NCBI RefSeq assembly: GCF_030253575.1
Contig: NC_080562.1
Location: 42,199,852 to 42,263,851, forward strand
Reading direction: 5' to 3'
From: Rhododendron vialii
Taxonomy: Eukaryota > Streptophyta > Magnoliopsida > Ericales > Ericaceae
DNA length: 64,000 bases
Shown here: positions 23,140 through 33,298 of the stretch, in pieces
Layout of the letters: every line of letters begins with the position of its first letter
Position numbering within the stretch: the stretch's first letter is position 1
Translations under genes and position numbers: made by a program
The notes under the pieces: generated by a model
Database searches by the model: none
The model's input: only the letters and a program-made list of their open reading frames with translations
What the model was told of the DNA's origin: nothing

Positions 23140-24177
23140 GATAAGTATATCGAGACCTACAAAAACGAACAACTAAGATGGTCAAATAGACTGTAAATGT
23201 AATACATATCATTTCCCGTCACATGAACTCACGAGGATTGTCACATGAGATGATCCGATCGGAATGAATATAGAGCTGTAATCATATACTTAGAACTTAG
23301 AAGCAAAAAATTCAAAGGAAATACAGTAACTTTCAACAAAAAGGTACGTTCATTCTAAGTTTTGACCGGATTTTTAGTGTCGAATTTTGTTTGGGATTCT
23401 GTGTACTGAATCGAGAAATGTGATAATGCAGACGAGATATTCCAAAACAAAATCCACCGACCACTCAATATCAACTACTGTGCTGCTGCTGCAGTTTTCG
23501 TTGCATTCTACATGGAAGTATGCAAGTAATCAATTATGCTCTTGAGAAACAGTTTGAAAATAAATATAATGCTCTTGAGAATAGGATTTGTTGGTCCTAT
23601 ACATTAATTGCCTAATGCCTAGCACCATTTACAATGTGCCACTTGTTATTTTCCATCTCAAACAAAAATGATAAGATATATACACGAAACCCGATACATG
23701 AAAGCGTCTGGACCATTCATATTCTTTCATGAATATTTTCACGGACCGAATTTCATGTATTGTTTGTACTATACCAATTCTTTTTTCTCAAAACAGTACT
23801 CACAAAATAAAAGTCGCGAATTTCAGAAGAATCACAACATCAACCAATTACATGTGGAGAGTAGTGTGTGATGTGCAATGGTGCGCAATTAATACACGTG
23901 ATGTGCATGCATTACGGGACTCAGAAATGGGTTTCTGGGTCTCGTTTTCCGTTTTGCTTGTATTGTCGACTAGGAAAGTTCAGATTGATTTCACATTGAT
24001 ATCCATGTTTTCAGAACTCATTTTTCTTGAAAAAAACTCTACCTATAGATTTTTTTTAAAAAAAAAAATTGTATGTTAAATGCTACCGATCAACCTGAAT
24101 TTCTACATGGACTATCTACTCAACAAGACAAAAAAATAAACGGTTCAAATAACATACAATAATTCCCGAGTGGTGCT
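23140..24177. other. Intergenic, no gene seen
   Basis: AT-rich with short open frames that lack any recognisable sequence. No repeat structure stood out. Confidence 0.5.
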
Positions 24178-24325
24178 AGGGACACACCCATTTTCACACC
24201 CAAACACACACCCACCACTCACATGAGTGGTGGGCCCCACACACACTACACACTCTAGTGTGTGTATGGGGCCCACCACTCATGTGAGTGTGGGTGTGTG
24301 TTTGGGTGTGAGAGTGGGTGTGTCC
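24178..24325. mobile_element. Foldback element, near-perfect 148-bp palindrome
   Basis: GGGACACACCCA at the left and TGGGTGTGTCC at the right, with arms containing CCCAAACACACACCCAC and CACATGAGTGGTGGGCCCCA and their complements; the central loop is tiny. Probably a MITE. It could fold into a long hairpin if transcribed. Confidence 0.65.
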
Positions 24326-25448
24326 ATAGAATTATCAACACCACTCAATAACATAACGCAGCCCGGGATGGGCCCAGTAACACATGTTGTGCACCAATGC
24401 ACCAACACACATGACATTGTTCTAGTAGTAAACCTAGCTCCAGCTGACTTTGTGGGCCTGGATTTACACAGTGGGCCCCACTAATCCAATAAAAGTTCAC
24501 ATGGGTACTTCAGTTGAAATACCCACCAGTCAGCTAGTAGCTCCGGTTGGTACAACAGGACACGTCTAATAGAGACTAGCTGGAGAGGTGCAGTGCCAAC
24601 TTCGAGCCCATATAGGGTTGGTTGACAGTTGACACTAGCCTGGACGAAGTCCATCCAGTGGTATCAAAATAGCATCTCCAGAATCATTTTTTAGTACGTT
24701 ACAGTGTCAAAACGTCAAAAACTAACAATTCTACACCAGCTTGATGCCATTTTGATACCACTTCAAAACCAAACCGTCTAATTTTACCGTGCAAATCGAA
24801 TGGGTTACCGAAGTCGATGCCAATTGAGCAACCAAGAATGACATTGCCAAAATTTGGCACAAGGGTAGAAGATGGTTTTGCCATTCTTGATGCCAAATTT
24901 TTGCTCTGGCATGATGGTGGACTTGATCTAAGAGATTCAAATGTGGAATAAATGTTGGGCGTGACAAACGCATGAGATACGCAAAATAGATTGTTCAAAT
25001 CGTCCTAGGAAATCATGATGGGTCTTATTTTGCAACGCATGAGGAACAACTAATAAGTGTCTGCTCTTCTTACGAGGGTGAATCTGTCTGTGATAATAGT
25101 CCTGTGATTAGAGATGTTGTCTGAGAGGTGTTTTGTTCTATTCGAGTCTTTGGTGAGCTAGGGTTGAAACCTATGAATGACTAATAACTCCTTCGCCGTG
25201 GATCAAGAGTTCCTATGATCGCTTCCAATAGAGGTAATACTACAAAACAAAAAACGAAAAGAACTTCATTTTACTTGAAAGACTAGACTGTATCTTGAGT
25301 GAGCCTCCCTGAATAATGTTGGGTTTTTGCACAATTCCTAAGTATTCAGTAGCTTAGAGATGCAACCACAATTAACCAAAACAACTTCTTTTTGTTTAAC
25401 AAACAAACAAACACTGATTCAAGTAGACACAAAAGGAGGGTAGAGAGA
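24326..25448. other. Intergenic, no gene seen
   Basis: No supported gene. 24650-25000 has repeated GATGCCA/TTTTGATACCA words, suggesting a decayed repeat. Confidence 0.45.
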
Positions 25449-25460
25449 TGTCGATAGTAC

Positions 25461-25603
25461 TTTTTTTTTTTATCAGAAAAAGGGTGGGAGGGGGCGACCG
25501 GCGTAGCAACCTTCTTGGGTGTGACAGAGACTTCCTACCCGCTGTGAAATGCCCGGTTCGAGCCATAACTACTGTCCGTGAGGACAGACCGTAACCACAG
25601 CAC
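25461..25603 (-). mobile_element. tRNA-derived SINE with 12-bp target duplication
   Basis: Perfect direct repeats TGTCGATAGTAC flank it (25449-25460 and 25604-25615). A T-run at 25461-25471 is the tail of a minus-strand element, and the minus strand holds a B-box-like GGCTCGAACCGGGC. 143 bp. It sits 33 bp past the stop codon of the small membrane-protein gene, on the same strand, so it is probably part of that 3' UTR. Confidence 0.8.
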
Positions 25604-25647
25604 TGTCGATAGTACATTATGACTACTGGAATACTACTACTCTCCAT

Positions 25648-25965
25648 TTACATGGTGTTCCCAATCCCAGACGTGGAACATTGATCTTCTGCTAGTAGTT
25701 GTACTGCTTCCGGTTGGGAAGCGACGAATTCCAAGATCCCTTCGCCGGCTTTTTCAGCGGGAGCTTCGGAGGCCGGCGGCGAAGTCTGGCCGATTACGAC
25801 GACGGCGACGAGGAACAGGGCTGTAGAGAGCAAGAGGGGCCAAAAGTAGGCCAGGACATGGATAAATCTGGGAGCCAGGTAGATGAGGAAGAGTATCATG
25901 ATAGAGAAAGCGAGGGTGAACAAGATGTGAAACTTCAACTTGAGAAGCCTTGTCCAGATCTCCAT
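25648..25965 (-). CDS. Small plant membrane protein, uncharacterised
   Basis: 105 residues, single exon. MEIWTRLLKLKFHILFTL starts a first hydrophobic helix (to about residue 35), then a second (YFWPLLLSTALFLVAVVVIG, about 41-60), then an acidic soluble tail (SEAPAEKAGEGILEF). I recall similar short plant proteins with a YFWPLLLSTALFLVAVVV core but no assigned function. Upstream on its strand is a GA/CT tract (26063-26088) typical of a plant 5' leader. It lies between the TPK and cysteine-synthase-like genes. The reverse-strand open frame over the same bases is a shadow. Confidence 0.75.
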   Translation of the reverse strand: MEIWTRLLKLKFHILFTLAFSIMILFLIYLAPRFIHVLAYFWPLLLSTALFLVAVVVIGQTSPPASEAPAEKAGEGILEFVASQPEAVQLLAEDQCSTSGIGNTM

Positions 25966-26062
25966 GACTTAAGTGATCGATCAGGTGGAGGAGGATCCAG
26001 ATGGGTGGCTGGTTGGTTACTGGTTAAGCTCCACTCCACTGCTAGATTTATGCAGTCTCCCT

Positions 26063-26088
26063 GGAGAGAGAGAGAGAGAGAGAGAGAA
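26063..26088. repeat. GA/CT microsatellite in leader of the membrane-protein gene
   Basis: (AG)n about 80-120 bp upstream of the minus-strand start codon. CT-rich leaders like this are common at plant transcription starts. Confidence 0.6.
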
Positions 26089-26140
26089 ACTGTTGCGAAT
26101 GTTTTTTTCTTGATTCAGAGATTCTCTTGCTCTTCAGTGG

Positions 26141-26446
26141 TTGCTTTATGAGGGAGAACTTTTCCCTTTTTTATTTTTTTTTATGATCAGTGTTCGGATT
26201 AGTTTGCGTCCACCTCGATTAAAGACCTCTAAGAGTGAACTATTTAGTTTCTTAGCGGGATCATATTCTTTTTGGACCGGAAGAAACAATCCAAATTTGG
26301 ACCCTAAGTTAGGTAATTCCAATGGTTTGGATCTGTCGCGTGAAGAATTCAATTCTTCTAGTGAAAAATCTCTGAGCAAATTTGAACTATTGATTATAGT
26401 ATTGAACGATTCAGATTGTGACTGTCTCCTCCGGTCCAAAACATAG
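26141..26446 (+). other. Open stretch of unknown nature
   Basis: Open on both strands for about 290 bp. The plus-strand frame has a plausible composition (SKSELFSFLAGSYSFWTGRN, LSREEFNSSSEKSLSKFELL) but no family was recognised and no splice or promoter context supports it. It overlaps the presumed promoter of the minus-strand gene, so it is probably not coding. Confidence 0.15.
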
Positions 26447-27233
26447 AGCGAAGAGGATCCTCTTCCTTCTTAGTTTTGGTCATTTTTTTCGTCAATTTTT
26501 TTTACCAATCTAGTGTTGAGGTTCCAAAATTTATTGGAAAACTTATTTTGGTTTGTTGGGCTATGTTATTTAGTTACCCAAATTTAATTGGACTTTACCT
26601 TTTACAGTAGTTTTTTGAAAAAGGAAATCGATGCCCCGGAATAGAAAATCAATCGACAATATATCGAAAGAAATAACTAATGTCAAAATGGTAATTGCAA
26701 AAACAAAAATTAGGGTTTGACGTCTCAAAACTTAATTATCAATTAGGCTAAGTTTCGCTAAGATTTTTGGTTTTTTCTTGTTTTGTATTTATTCAAATTT
26801 TTTCGCATTTGTCAGTTTTGCACCTAATTTTTGTGGATTAACGAATCGGAAAAGTATAACAAATTGGAAAAGTAAAAAATTATGACTTTTATCCAAATAC
26901 TATTTTAAATTATTATTCAAGATAAAATTCAAAAAACCGGCTTTTTTTTCATCGTGCATGCTAACGTATGATTTGTTTTCATTTTTTGTTTACTATTATT
27001 TTCACATAACACAAGTAATCAGGTGTGTCCAAGTAAGCAAACATGAGCTTTCTTAATCACTGGGAAAAAGTTTGATTTTGTCAAAATTACAAGAAATTGT
27101 TATATTATAAAATTAACGTTCAAAAAAAAATTTTTTGAAATAATTATCTCAAAGACTTTTGGAAGAGAAATATTTTGGGGAAATTTTAAACTTAATGTGG
27201 ACCCATTTCAATTGTTTTTGGACTTAAAATAAA
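26447..27233. other. Intergenic, no gene seen
   Basis: AT-rich. 26780-26890 is a relative of the dispersed repeat seen at about 3411-3500 and 16350-16500 (ATCGGAAAAGTAAA-type words). Confidence 0.45.
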
Positions 27234-27411
27234 GGGAAAATAACGGTCCATGACGTGTTTTGATAATTAATACCCACTAAAGACATGCTGAGAACGTATT
27301 TTGATAATTAATACCCTCCAAAAATATTTTCAACATTAACAAATGTTTTTAGCTTATTCTCGACATGTATTAATTATCAAAACACGTTCTAGGCCGTTAT
27401 TTTCTCTTTCC
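27234..27411. mobile_element. Mutator-like MITE, copy 2
   Basis: 178 bp. The left end GGGAAAATAACGGTCCATGA and a right end complementary to it share the GTTTTGATAATTAATAC arm with copy 1, and an extra internal copy of this arm is present. A perfect 9-bp direct repeat TAAAATAAA flanks it (27225-27233 and 27412-27420). Confidence 0.75.
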
Positions 27412-27750
27412 TAAAATAAAGGAAGGTCTACTTCAAGCCCAATTAAGTCCAAGAAGCCCAAAAGGCCCAACTTAACAACCCAATTGTAGACCCGGCCACA
27501 ACAAATGAAAAAGCGTTCTTAGTAATAACGCTTTTAGTTTAACTGTCAAAGATTGCGGCTATGACACAAAAGTTAGCGGCCAACAGACAAAGTTTTCGGC
27601 TATCTGCAACTTACTAGGTCTGGCCGCAACAAATGAAAAGCGTTAGTAGTAACCACCCTTTTAGCGTAACTATCAAAAAAAAATTAAATCATTTTTAACT
27701 GACTTCGACGAATAAAACAAAACCCGAGATCTCGAGTTCGAACCGCCAAA

Positions 27751-30508
27751 ATGGCACTTGTTGGAACCACAGGCACCGTTGTCGCAGCGGCCTCCATAGC
27801 CGCCCTCCTCTCCTACTTTCTCTTCTGCTCCAACTATCGATCCAAATCCTCGTCAACAAAGAAGAAATCAAAATCAAGAACTGGACTCGTTGACGCCATT
27901 GGCAACACCCCTTTGATCAGAATCAACAGCCTCTCCGACGCCACTAGCTGTGAAGTAACTTCCCGCCCTTTTCTCTCTCTCACTCAATCTGATTATTCTT
28001 CATCTGGGTTTTGCTGGGACTTGTTATGGGTGTTGTTTATTTTGGGTTTTGGTTGTATTTCAGATTCTGGGTAAAGCGGAATTCTTGAACCCAGGAGGGA
28101 GTGTGAAAGATAGGGTTGCAGTGAAAATTATTGAAGAGGTGGGTTTTTTTGGCTTATTAAAAGAAATAGTAGATAGAAATTTTAACTTCAAATTTTGTGT
28201 TCTGTTTTTTATGCCGTTTGTTGTTTTGGTTCAGCTAAGCCAAAATGCGTCAACGATTCTCATTTTATTTGTATCCTTGTAGAAGTGGTCTTTTTTTGGT
28301 GGTCACGGAGGAGAAACAATTATTTCGCTTTCTTTTTAGGTTAAGTTGATTATTGCAGACATGGTGAACAGAAATATGTGATAATGGGAAAGTAGTTTTT
28401 GCAAGATAAGATTAAGGTTTTGCTTTTGCTTGATTGGGCTTAGAAAATGAGAAGAATATACATCTGGAAAGCTATAAGCTGGTCATCAAGCTTTCACAAT
28501 CTTGTAGTTGATCCCTTCCTGAAAAGTTTGTTGTTCTTTTTTCAGTCTATATTTTTTCACACTATTTCCCCTAGTGTCCTCTGATCAATTGCATTTCAAG
28601 ATTAATTGTATGCATCTTATTGTTTGAGAGTAGTTACTCTTGTCTCCTTTCAATTTAACATTTTATTGGCTTTTGGAAATCTTAAGTGGAAGTAGGTCCG
28701 GCAGAAGGCTTGAAATTGTTACTACTGATCTTTTCCCACCCTTTCCCTGTATCACTTACATTTAGGCTCTAGGGTCTGGTGAGCTAGCTCGAGGTGGTGT
28801 AGTTACAGAGGGGAGTGCCGGGAGCACTGCTATAAGTCTTGCTACTGTTGCTCCTGCTTACGGATGCAAATGCCATGTTGTTATCCCAGATGATGTCGCT
28901 ATTGAGAAAGTATGTATATTGTATACATTTGGTTTTGTTTCCAAATGCCTTTTCTTGTTATTGGCTTGTGTAGGAGTTTCCATTTACAGGCCCTTATTAA
29001 GTTAACAAGTACAAAGTTTCCACTGCTGCATTCAAAGTGCCATGGAACATGACTTGTTTAACTCTCAGAAAAGCGAAAATGGACTCTAAATTACTGATCT
29101 TATTGTGTAATTGTCCTCCTTTTACCAGTGGTTTATTTGGTTATGCTTTTTGCACTCCTGGGTTCAACTTTGTTTTTAAGTTTTCCCTACGTTGGCTCCA
29201 AACTTTTTTCAGTCTCAAACAATTGAAGCCCTTGGAGCTACTGTAGAAAGGGTTAGGCCAGTGTCAATCACACACAGAGACCATTATGTCAATGTGGCAA
29301 GGAGAAGGGCATTGGAAGCAAATGAAGTGGCATCAAAGCAAAGGAAGTCTAAACAAACAGATGCGGAAGATATAGAGCGGATTAACGGATATGAATCAGA
29401 GGGAGGGGAACAAAGTTCAGTCTTCTCAAGTGATTGCAAAGGCGGTTTCTTTGCAGATCAATTCGAAAACCTGGCAAACTTCAGGGCCCACTATGAGGGT
29501 ACTGGGCCTGAGATTTGGGAACAGACTGGTGGTAATCTGGATGCTTTCATTGCAGCTGCAGGTACAGGAGGCACCGTAGCTGGTATTTCCCGGTTTTTGA
29601 AGGTCGTTGAATTGTTGTTTTCTTGTGCTGACAGATATTTCATTTTTTTCATTTGAATTTTGAAGTTACATATGTTTTTTTGTTTATTTTTTTTACAGGG
29701 AAAGGATGCAAACATCAAGTGTTTTCTTATTGATCCTCCGGGCTCTGGTTTGTTCAACAAGGTGACAAGGGGAGTGATGTACACCAAAGAGGAGGCTGAA
29801 GGACGGAGGCTGAAAAACCCATTTGATACTGTAACTGAAGGAATTGGTATTAACAGATTAACCCAGAATTTTATGATGGCAGAACTCGATGGGGCTTTCC
29901 GCGGTACAGATATGGAAGCTGTGGAAATGTCTAGGTCAATACGTAATCCACAAAACTCTGTACCCATGTATTACTCTCCTTGGGTCATCGCACAGATCAC
30001 GAGAGGACATGAAAAGTTGGGAAGTCATTCCTAGTTTGCTGTGAATATGATGTAACAAGGGGGCTTGTGGTTGCCTTGTGTTGCAATTTTCGCTCTCTTT
30101 ATTTCCCGTGGTTAAAATTTTCAAATTCCCCCAGAGAGATCATTCATTCTGGCCATTCTCATCATGACTGGAGGAAAAATGGAGAATTTCACCCATTACC
30201 TTAACCGCTATGTACATGTAGTGTATGCATTCAAGTTTATATATTCAGGCTTCTGATTGTGACGGTACTTGTTTTCATTTATCAGGTTTCTATTGAAAAA
30301 TGATGGACTTTTTCTTGGGAGTTCATCTGCTATGAACTGTGTTGGAGCTGTAAGAGTGGCACAGTCAATTGGCCCTGGCCACACGATCGTGACGATTCTT
30401 TGTGATAGCGGGATGAGGCATCTGAGTAAATTTTGCAACTCTCAATACCTTTCTGATCATGGCTTGACGCCCACGGCTACTGGACTAGAGTTTTTGGGTC
30501 CCAGATGA
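27751..30508 (+). CDS. Cysteine-synthase-like PLP enzyme (At1g55880 type)
   Basis: Six exons: 27751-27954, 28064-28138, 28766-28909, 29213-29602, 29699-29934, 30286-30508; 423 residues with all junctions in frame. Residues about 8-28 form a hydrophobic anchor (TVVAAASIAALLSYFLF), followed by a basic stretch. Then come VDAIGNTPLIRINSL, the PLP-lysine motif NPGGSVKDRVAVK, the substrate loop TEGSAGSTAIS (the classical enzyme has TSGNTG), the phosphate-binding loop AAGTGGTVAG, and TILCDSGMRHLSKF. Fold-type II beta-family like O-acetylserine (thiol)lyase, but a ~45-residue insert (ASKQRKSKQTDAEDIERING and following) and the changed substrate loop make the true substrate uncertain. It resembles Arabidopsis At1g55880 (about 421 residues), whose activity I do not know. 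Confidence 0.93.
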
Positions 30509-32160
30509 GATCGAGGTCAAATCAAGTCCTGCTCTTTTATCTTCTTTGGAGAGTTCCTTGATGTAAGATATCACTGTTCTGCTCTCATTTTTTGTAGTTG
30601 CCATAGGGCAGTGCCTTGTATTCATCCATAGAAGTCTGGTATTTTCTTGTCATGAAATTTGGACAACGGAATTAGCTTGAGTTTCTTCAGATAGAAATGA
30701 AAAACGTTTGATTAATGACCTGTTTTCAGGGTTTAAGTGGTTTCCTATTGCAATTTGGCTGAAAGCTAACTCGTTGCTTGAACGGGAGCATAGCAGCAAG
30801 TAAGGGACTTATTCTTTCAAGTTCGTAGGGTTGACTCGCACCATCGGCAAAAACCCTTAAAGACAACAGAAGTTTGCCTGATTGCTAATACAGTATATGC
30901 GTAAATTGGCCCGAATGTTTTGAGTGATCGTTGAGGAAAACTGCATGTTTAGTCCTCTGTGATCCGCTTTGGTAGTGTTTTACTTGAAATGTAGAGCGTT
31001 CCAATTTCCAGTAATCCTTTTGCTGCGTGTATTGGCAGCTTCAAACAAAATGTTCAAAAGCCCCTTTTCAATATGCCAATTTTGCCTCTTGTTTTCGCAT
31101 TAAAAAAGAAAAAGAAAATGAAGAAACAGATTTGAAGGATCAAATAGCAACCTCTGTGATGTGCTTGAACCTATAATCGCCATATAAGTAAGATGTGAAT
31201 CGGGTGGTGGAGACCACTACAGTTCTCATTCTGATAATCTAAGCTGGTTGGAAATGTGGCCTAATGAGATAAATATGTATCTCTTGTTAAGTTGATTTTT
31301 AAATGAGTGATTTGTGTGTTATACGAAATGAATAGCTCGGATTATCAAAATAGAGTCGCGGGATCTCACAGTTTGAATGTCCTAGGACCAAAGAGAAGCT
31401 TTGATTTATTCATTACTCGTATTTTTCCAATAAAGATGTGAAATGCATTCACCTTAAATTCGTAGGAAGAGCAGTAATGTAATGCTGCCGAGTATTCCCT
31501 ACAGAGCGGCCGATCCGGCTGTTCATCTCGTCAATTGACGATTTAAATATTAACCGAGCAATGGTCAGCTCGGTACAGCTCTACAAGGAGATGCTCGGTA
31601 GCATTTTTCCTATCGAAGAGCTTCCTCATCTGGTTCAACTACAGGACTATCCTGCCATAACCACAATCCTCTTATATATTCGTGGATCCTACACATAAGA
31701 ATACGAATCGTGTACAAAGTGGGGCCTACATGCATGTGAGAGGATTTATGATTAGAATTGTGGTTTGTGGTTGTATACCTAATATTTCTATAATCATTGT
31801 AGTAAAAACAGTTTGAATTTTGAGCTGCTTCTTTTCTAATCTGCCCTCTTGAACTCAAACAAATTTATTTTGCTTAGCCTTATTTATTCTAATCAAAATA
31901 TAAACCTGAAAAAGTCTCTTGCACTAACAATTCTTGTAGGTCAATTCATACATGTCTTTCATTAGTCAAATTTTCCGCTAATGGACGGTGAAATAAAAAC
32001 TGCTTGATATTTAATCACTGGTAAATTAGTCCGGACAATTTATCGAAAGTCCTGCATGTGAAAACAGTACCCGTGTTACTAGACCCGGTTTTTACATCCG
32101 GGTTTGAAGCTCGGATCCCACGCCGATGTTCCAAACGCGATATCCTTCGTAAATATTGTA
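30509..32160. other. 3' UTR and intergenic; foldback at about 31480-31615
   Basis: The first ~250 bp are probably 3' UTR. At 31480-31615 the left TAATGCTGCCGAGTATTCCC and right GGAGATGCTCGGTAGCATT are inverted, and a relative with GATACTCCCTATAGAGTCG and CTCGGCAGCATTTCC lies at about 47270-47460. This is likely a MITE family. No gene. Confidence 0.45.
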
Positions 32161-32238
32161 ACGAGAGAGAGAGAGAGAGAGAACAAGCAGTGGGAGCAGG
32201 AGTCGGGAGAGAGCGAAATATTGTGGCTCAAAACCCAT

Positions 32239-33298
32239 GTAAGATTCCAAATTTCCAAATCTTTTCGTCCCAATCACTTCACAGTTTGTGGGTTTCTCTT
32301 GCAAATTCTGTTGCTTTGTTCCTAGTACTATCTTATAAAAGTGGTAAAGGCTGCATTTTTAACAGCTTAGGGTTTCATATTCTCCTTCAGCATTGCATGT
32401 TCTTCAACTCTCTTTCCAATCTTCAGGGCTTCTTGGGTTTGATTCTGTAATTATTATTTCTCTCACAATTTATGGTTTTCTTTTGCAAATTCTGTTGCTT
32501 TGTTCATAGTACTATCTTATAAAAAAAGTGGTATCGGCTGCATTTTTACAGCTTTGGGTTTCATATTCTCCTTCAGCATTGCATGTTCTTCAACTCGCTT
32601 TCCAATCTTCAGGGCTTCTTGGGTTTGATTCTGTAATCTTTATTTCTCTCACAATTTGTGGTTTTCTCTTGCAAATTCTGTTGCTTTGTTCATAGTATTA
32701 TAAAAATGGTAAAGACTGCATTTTTACATCTTAGGGTTTCCTATCCTCCTTAAGCATTGCATGCCCTTCAACTCTCTTTCCAATTATCAGGGTTTCTTTG
32801 TTTTAGTTCTGTAATTTTTATTTCTTTATTGCCGAAGGTGATTAAATCGGTATATTTTTTTTCATGCATCTGTATCCTCTCTTTTTTGGTGGGATGGGGT
32901 GGTTTTTGTTCATAGTAATATAAAAGTGGTTAAGACTGCATTTTTGCAGCGCAGGGTTTCATCTTCTCCTTAAGCATTGCATGTTCTTCTCAACTCTCTT
33001 TCCAGTTCTCAGGTCGTCTTTGGTTAAATTCTGTAATTTGCATTTCTCAATTGCTGAAGATGATTAATTCTGTATTTTTCTCGTGCATCTGTACCCCTTT
33101 TTGGTGGGATCGGGTGGTTTTTGTGGAAAGATCTGGTTCTGTGGTTCACTCATTGGTTTATTTGTTTTATCTTTGTTGGTTGGTGTTTGATTATGTTAGG
33201 AACTAAAATCTAAAAGTTAATGGTTTTGAAAGTGTTTGTTGCTGGTCTAAGCTCTGTTGGATCTGACAAGAAAAGAATTGTGTTGTATTTGATAAAAT
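32239..33298 (+). repeat. DEK leader intron built of imperfect tandem repeats
   Basis: A GA-rich leader (about 32160-32238) ends at ACCCAT/GTAAGAT. Downstream, a unit of about 180 bp occurs at 32280-32461, 32462-32646, 32647-32826 and, partly, 32905-33050. Shared blocks include GCAAATTCTGTTGCTTTGTT, CTGCATTTTTACAGCTT and AGCATTGCATGTTCTTCAAC. A linking block (ATTGCCGAAGGTGATTAA ... TGGTGGGATGGGGTGG) is itself duplicated at 32827 and 33049. Each 180-bp unit carries a pyrimidine-rich CTTCAG-like acceptor, so leader splicing could use several alternative acceptors. Confidence 0.75.

Noticed and set aside
25699-26151. 150-codon plus-strand frame
   Set aside because: Antisense to the small membrane-protein gene and its GA leader; no recognisable protein.
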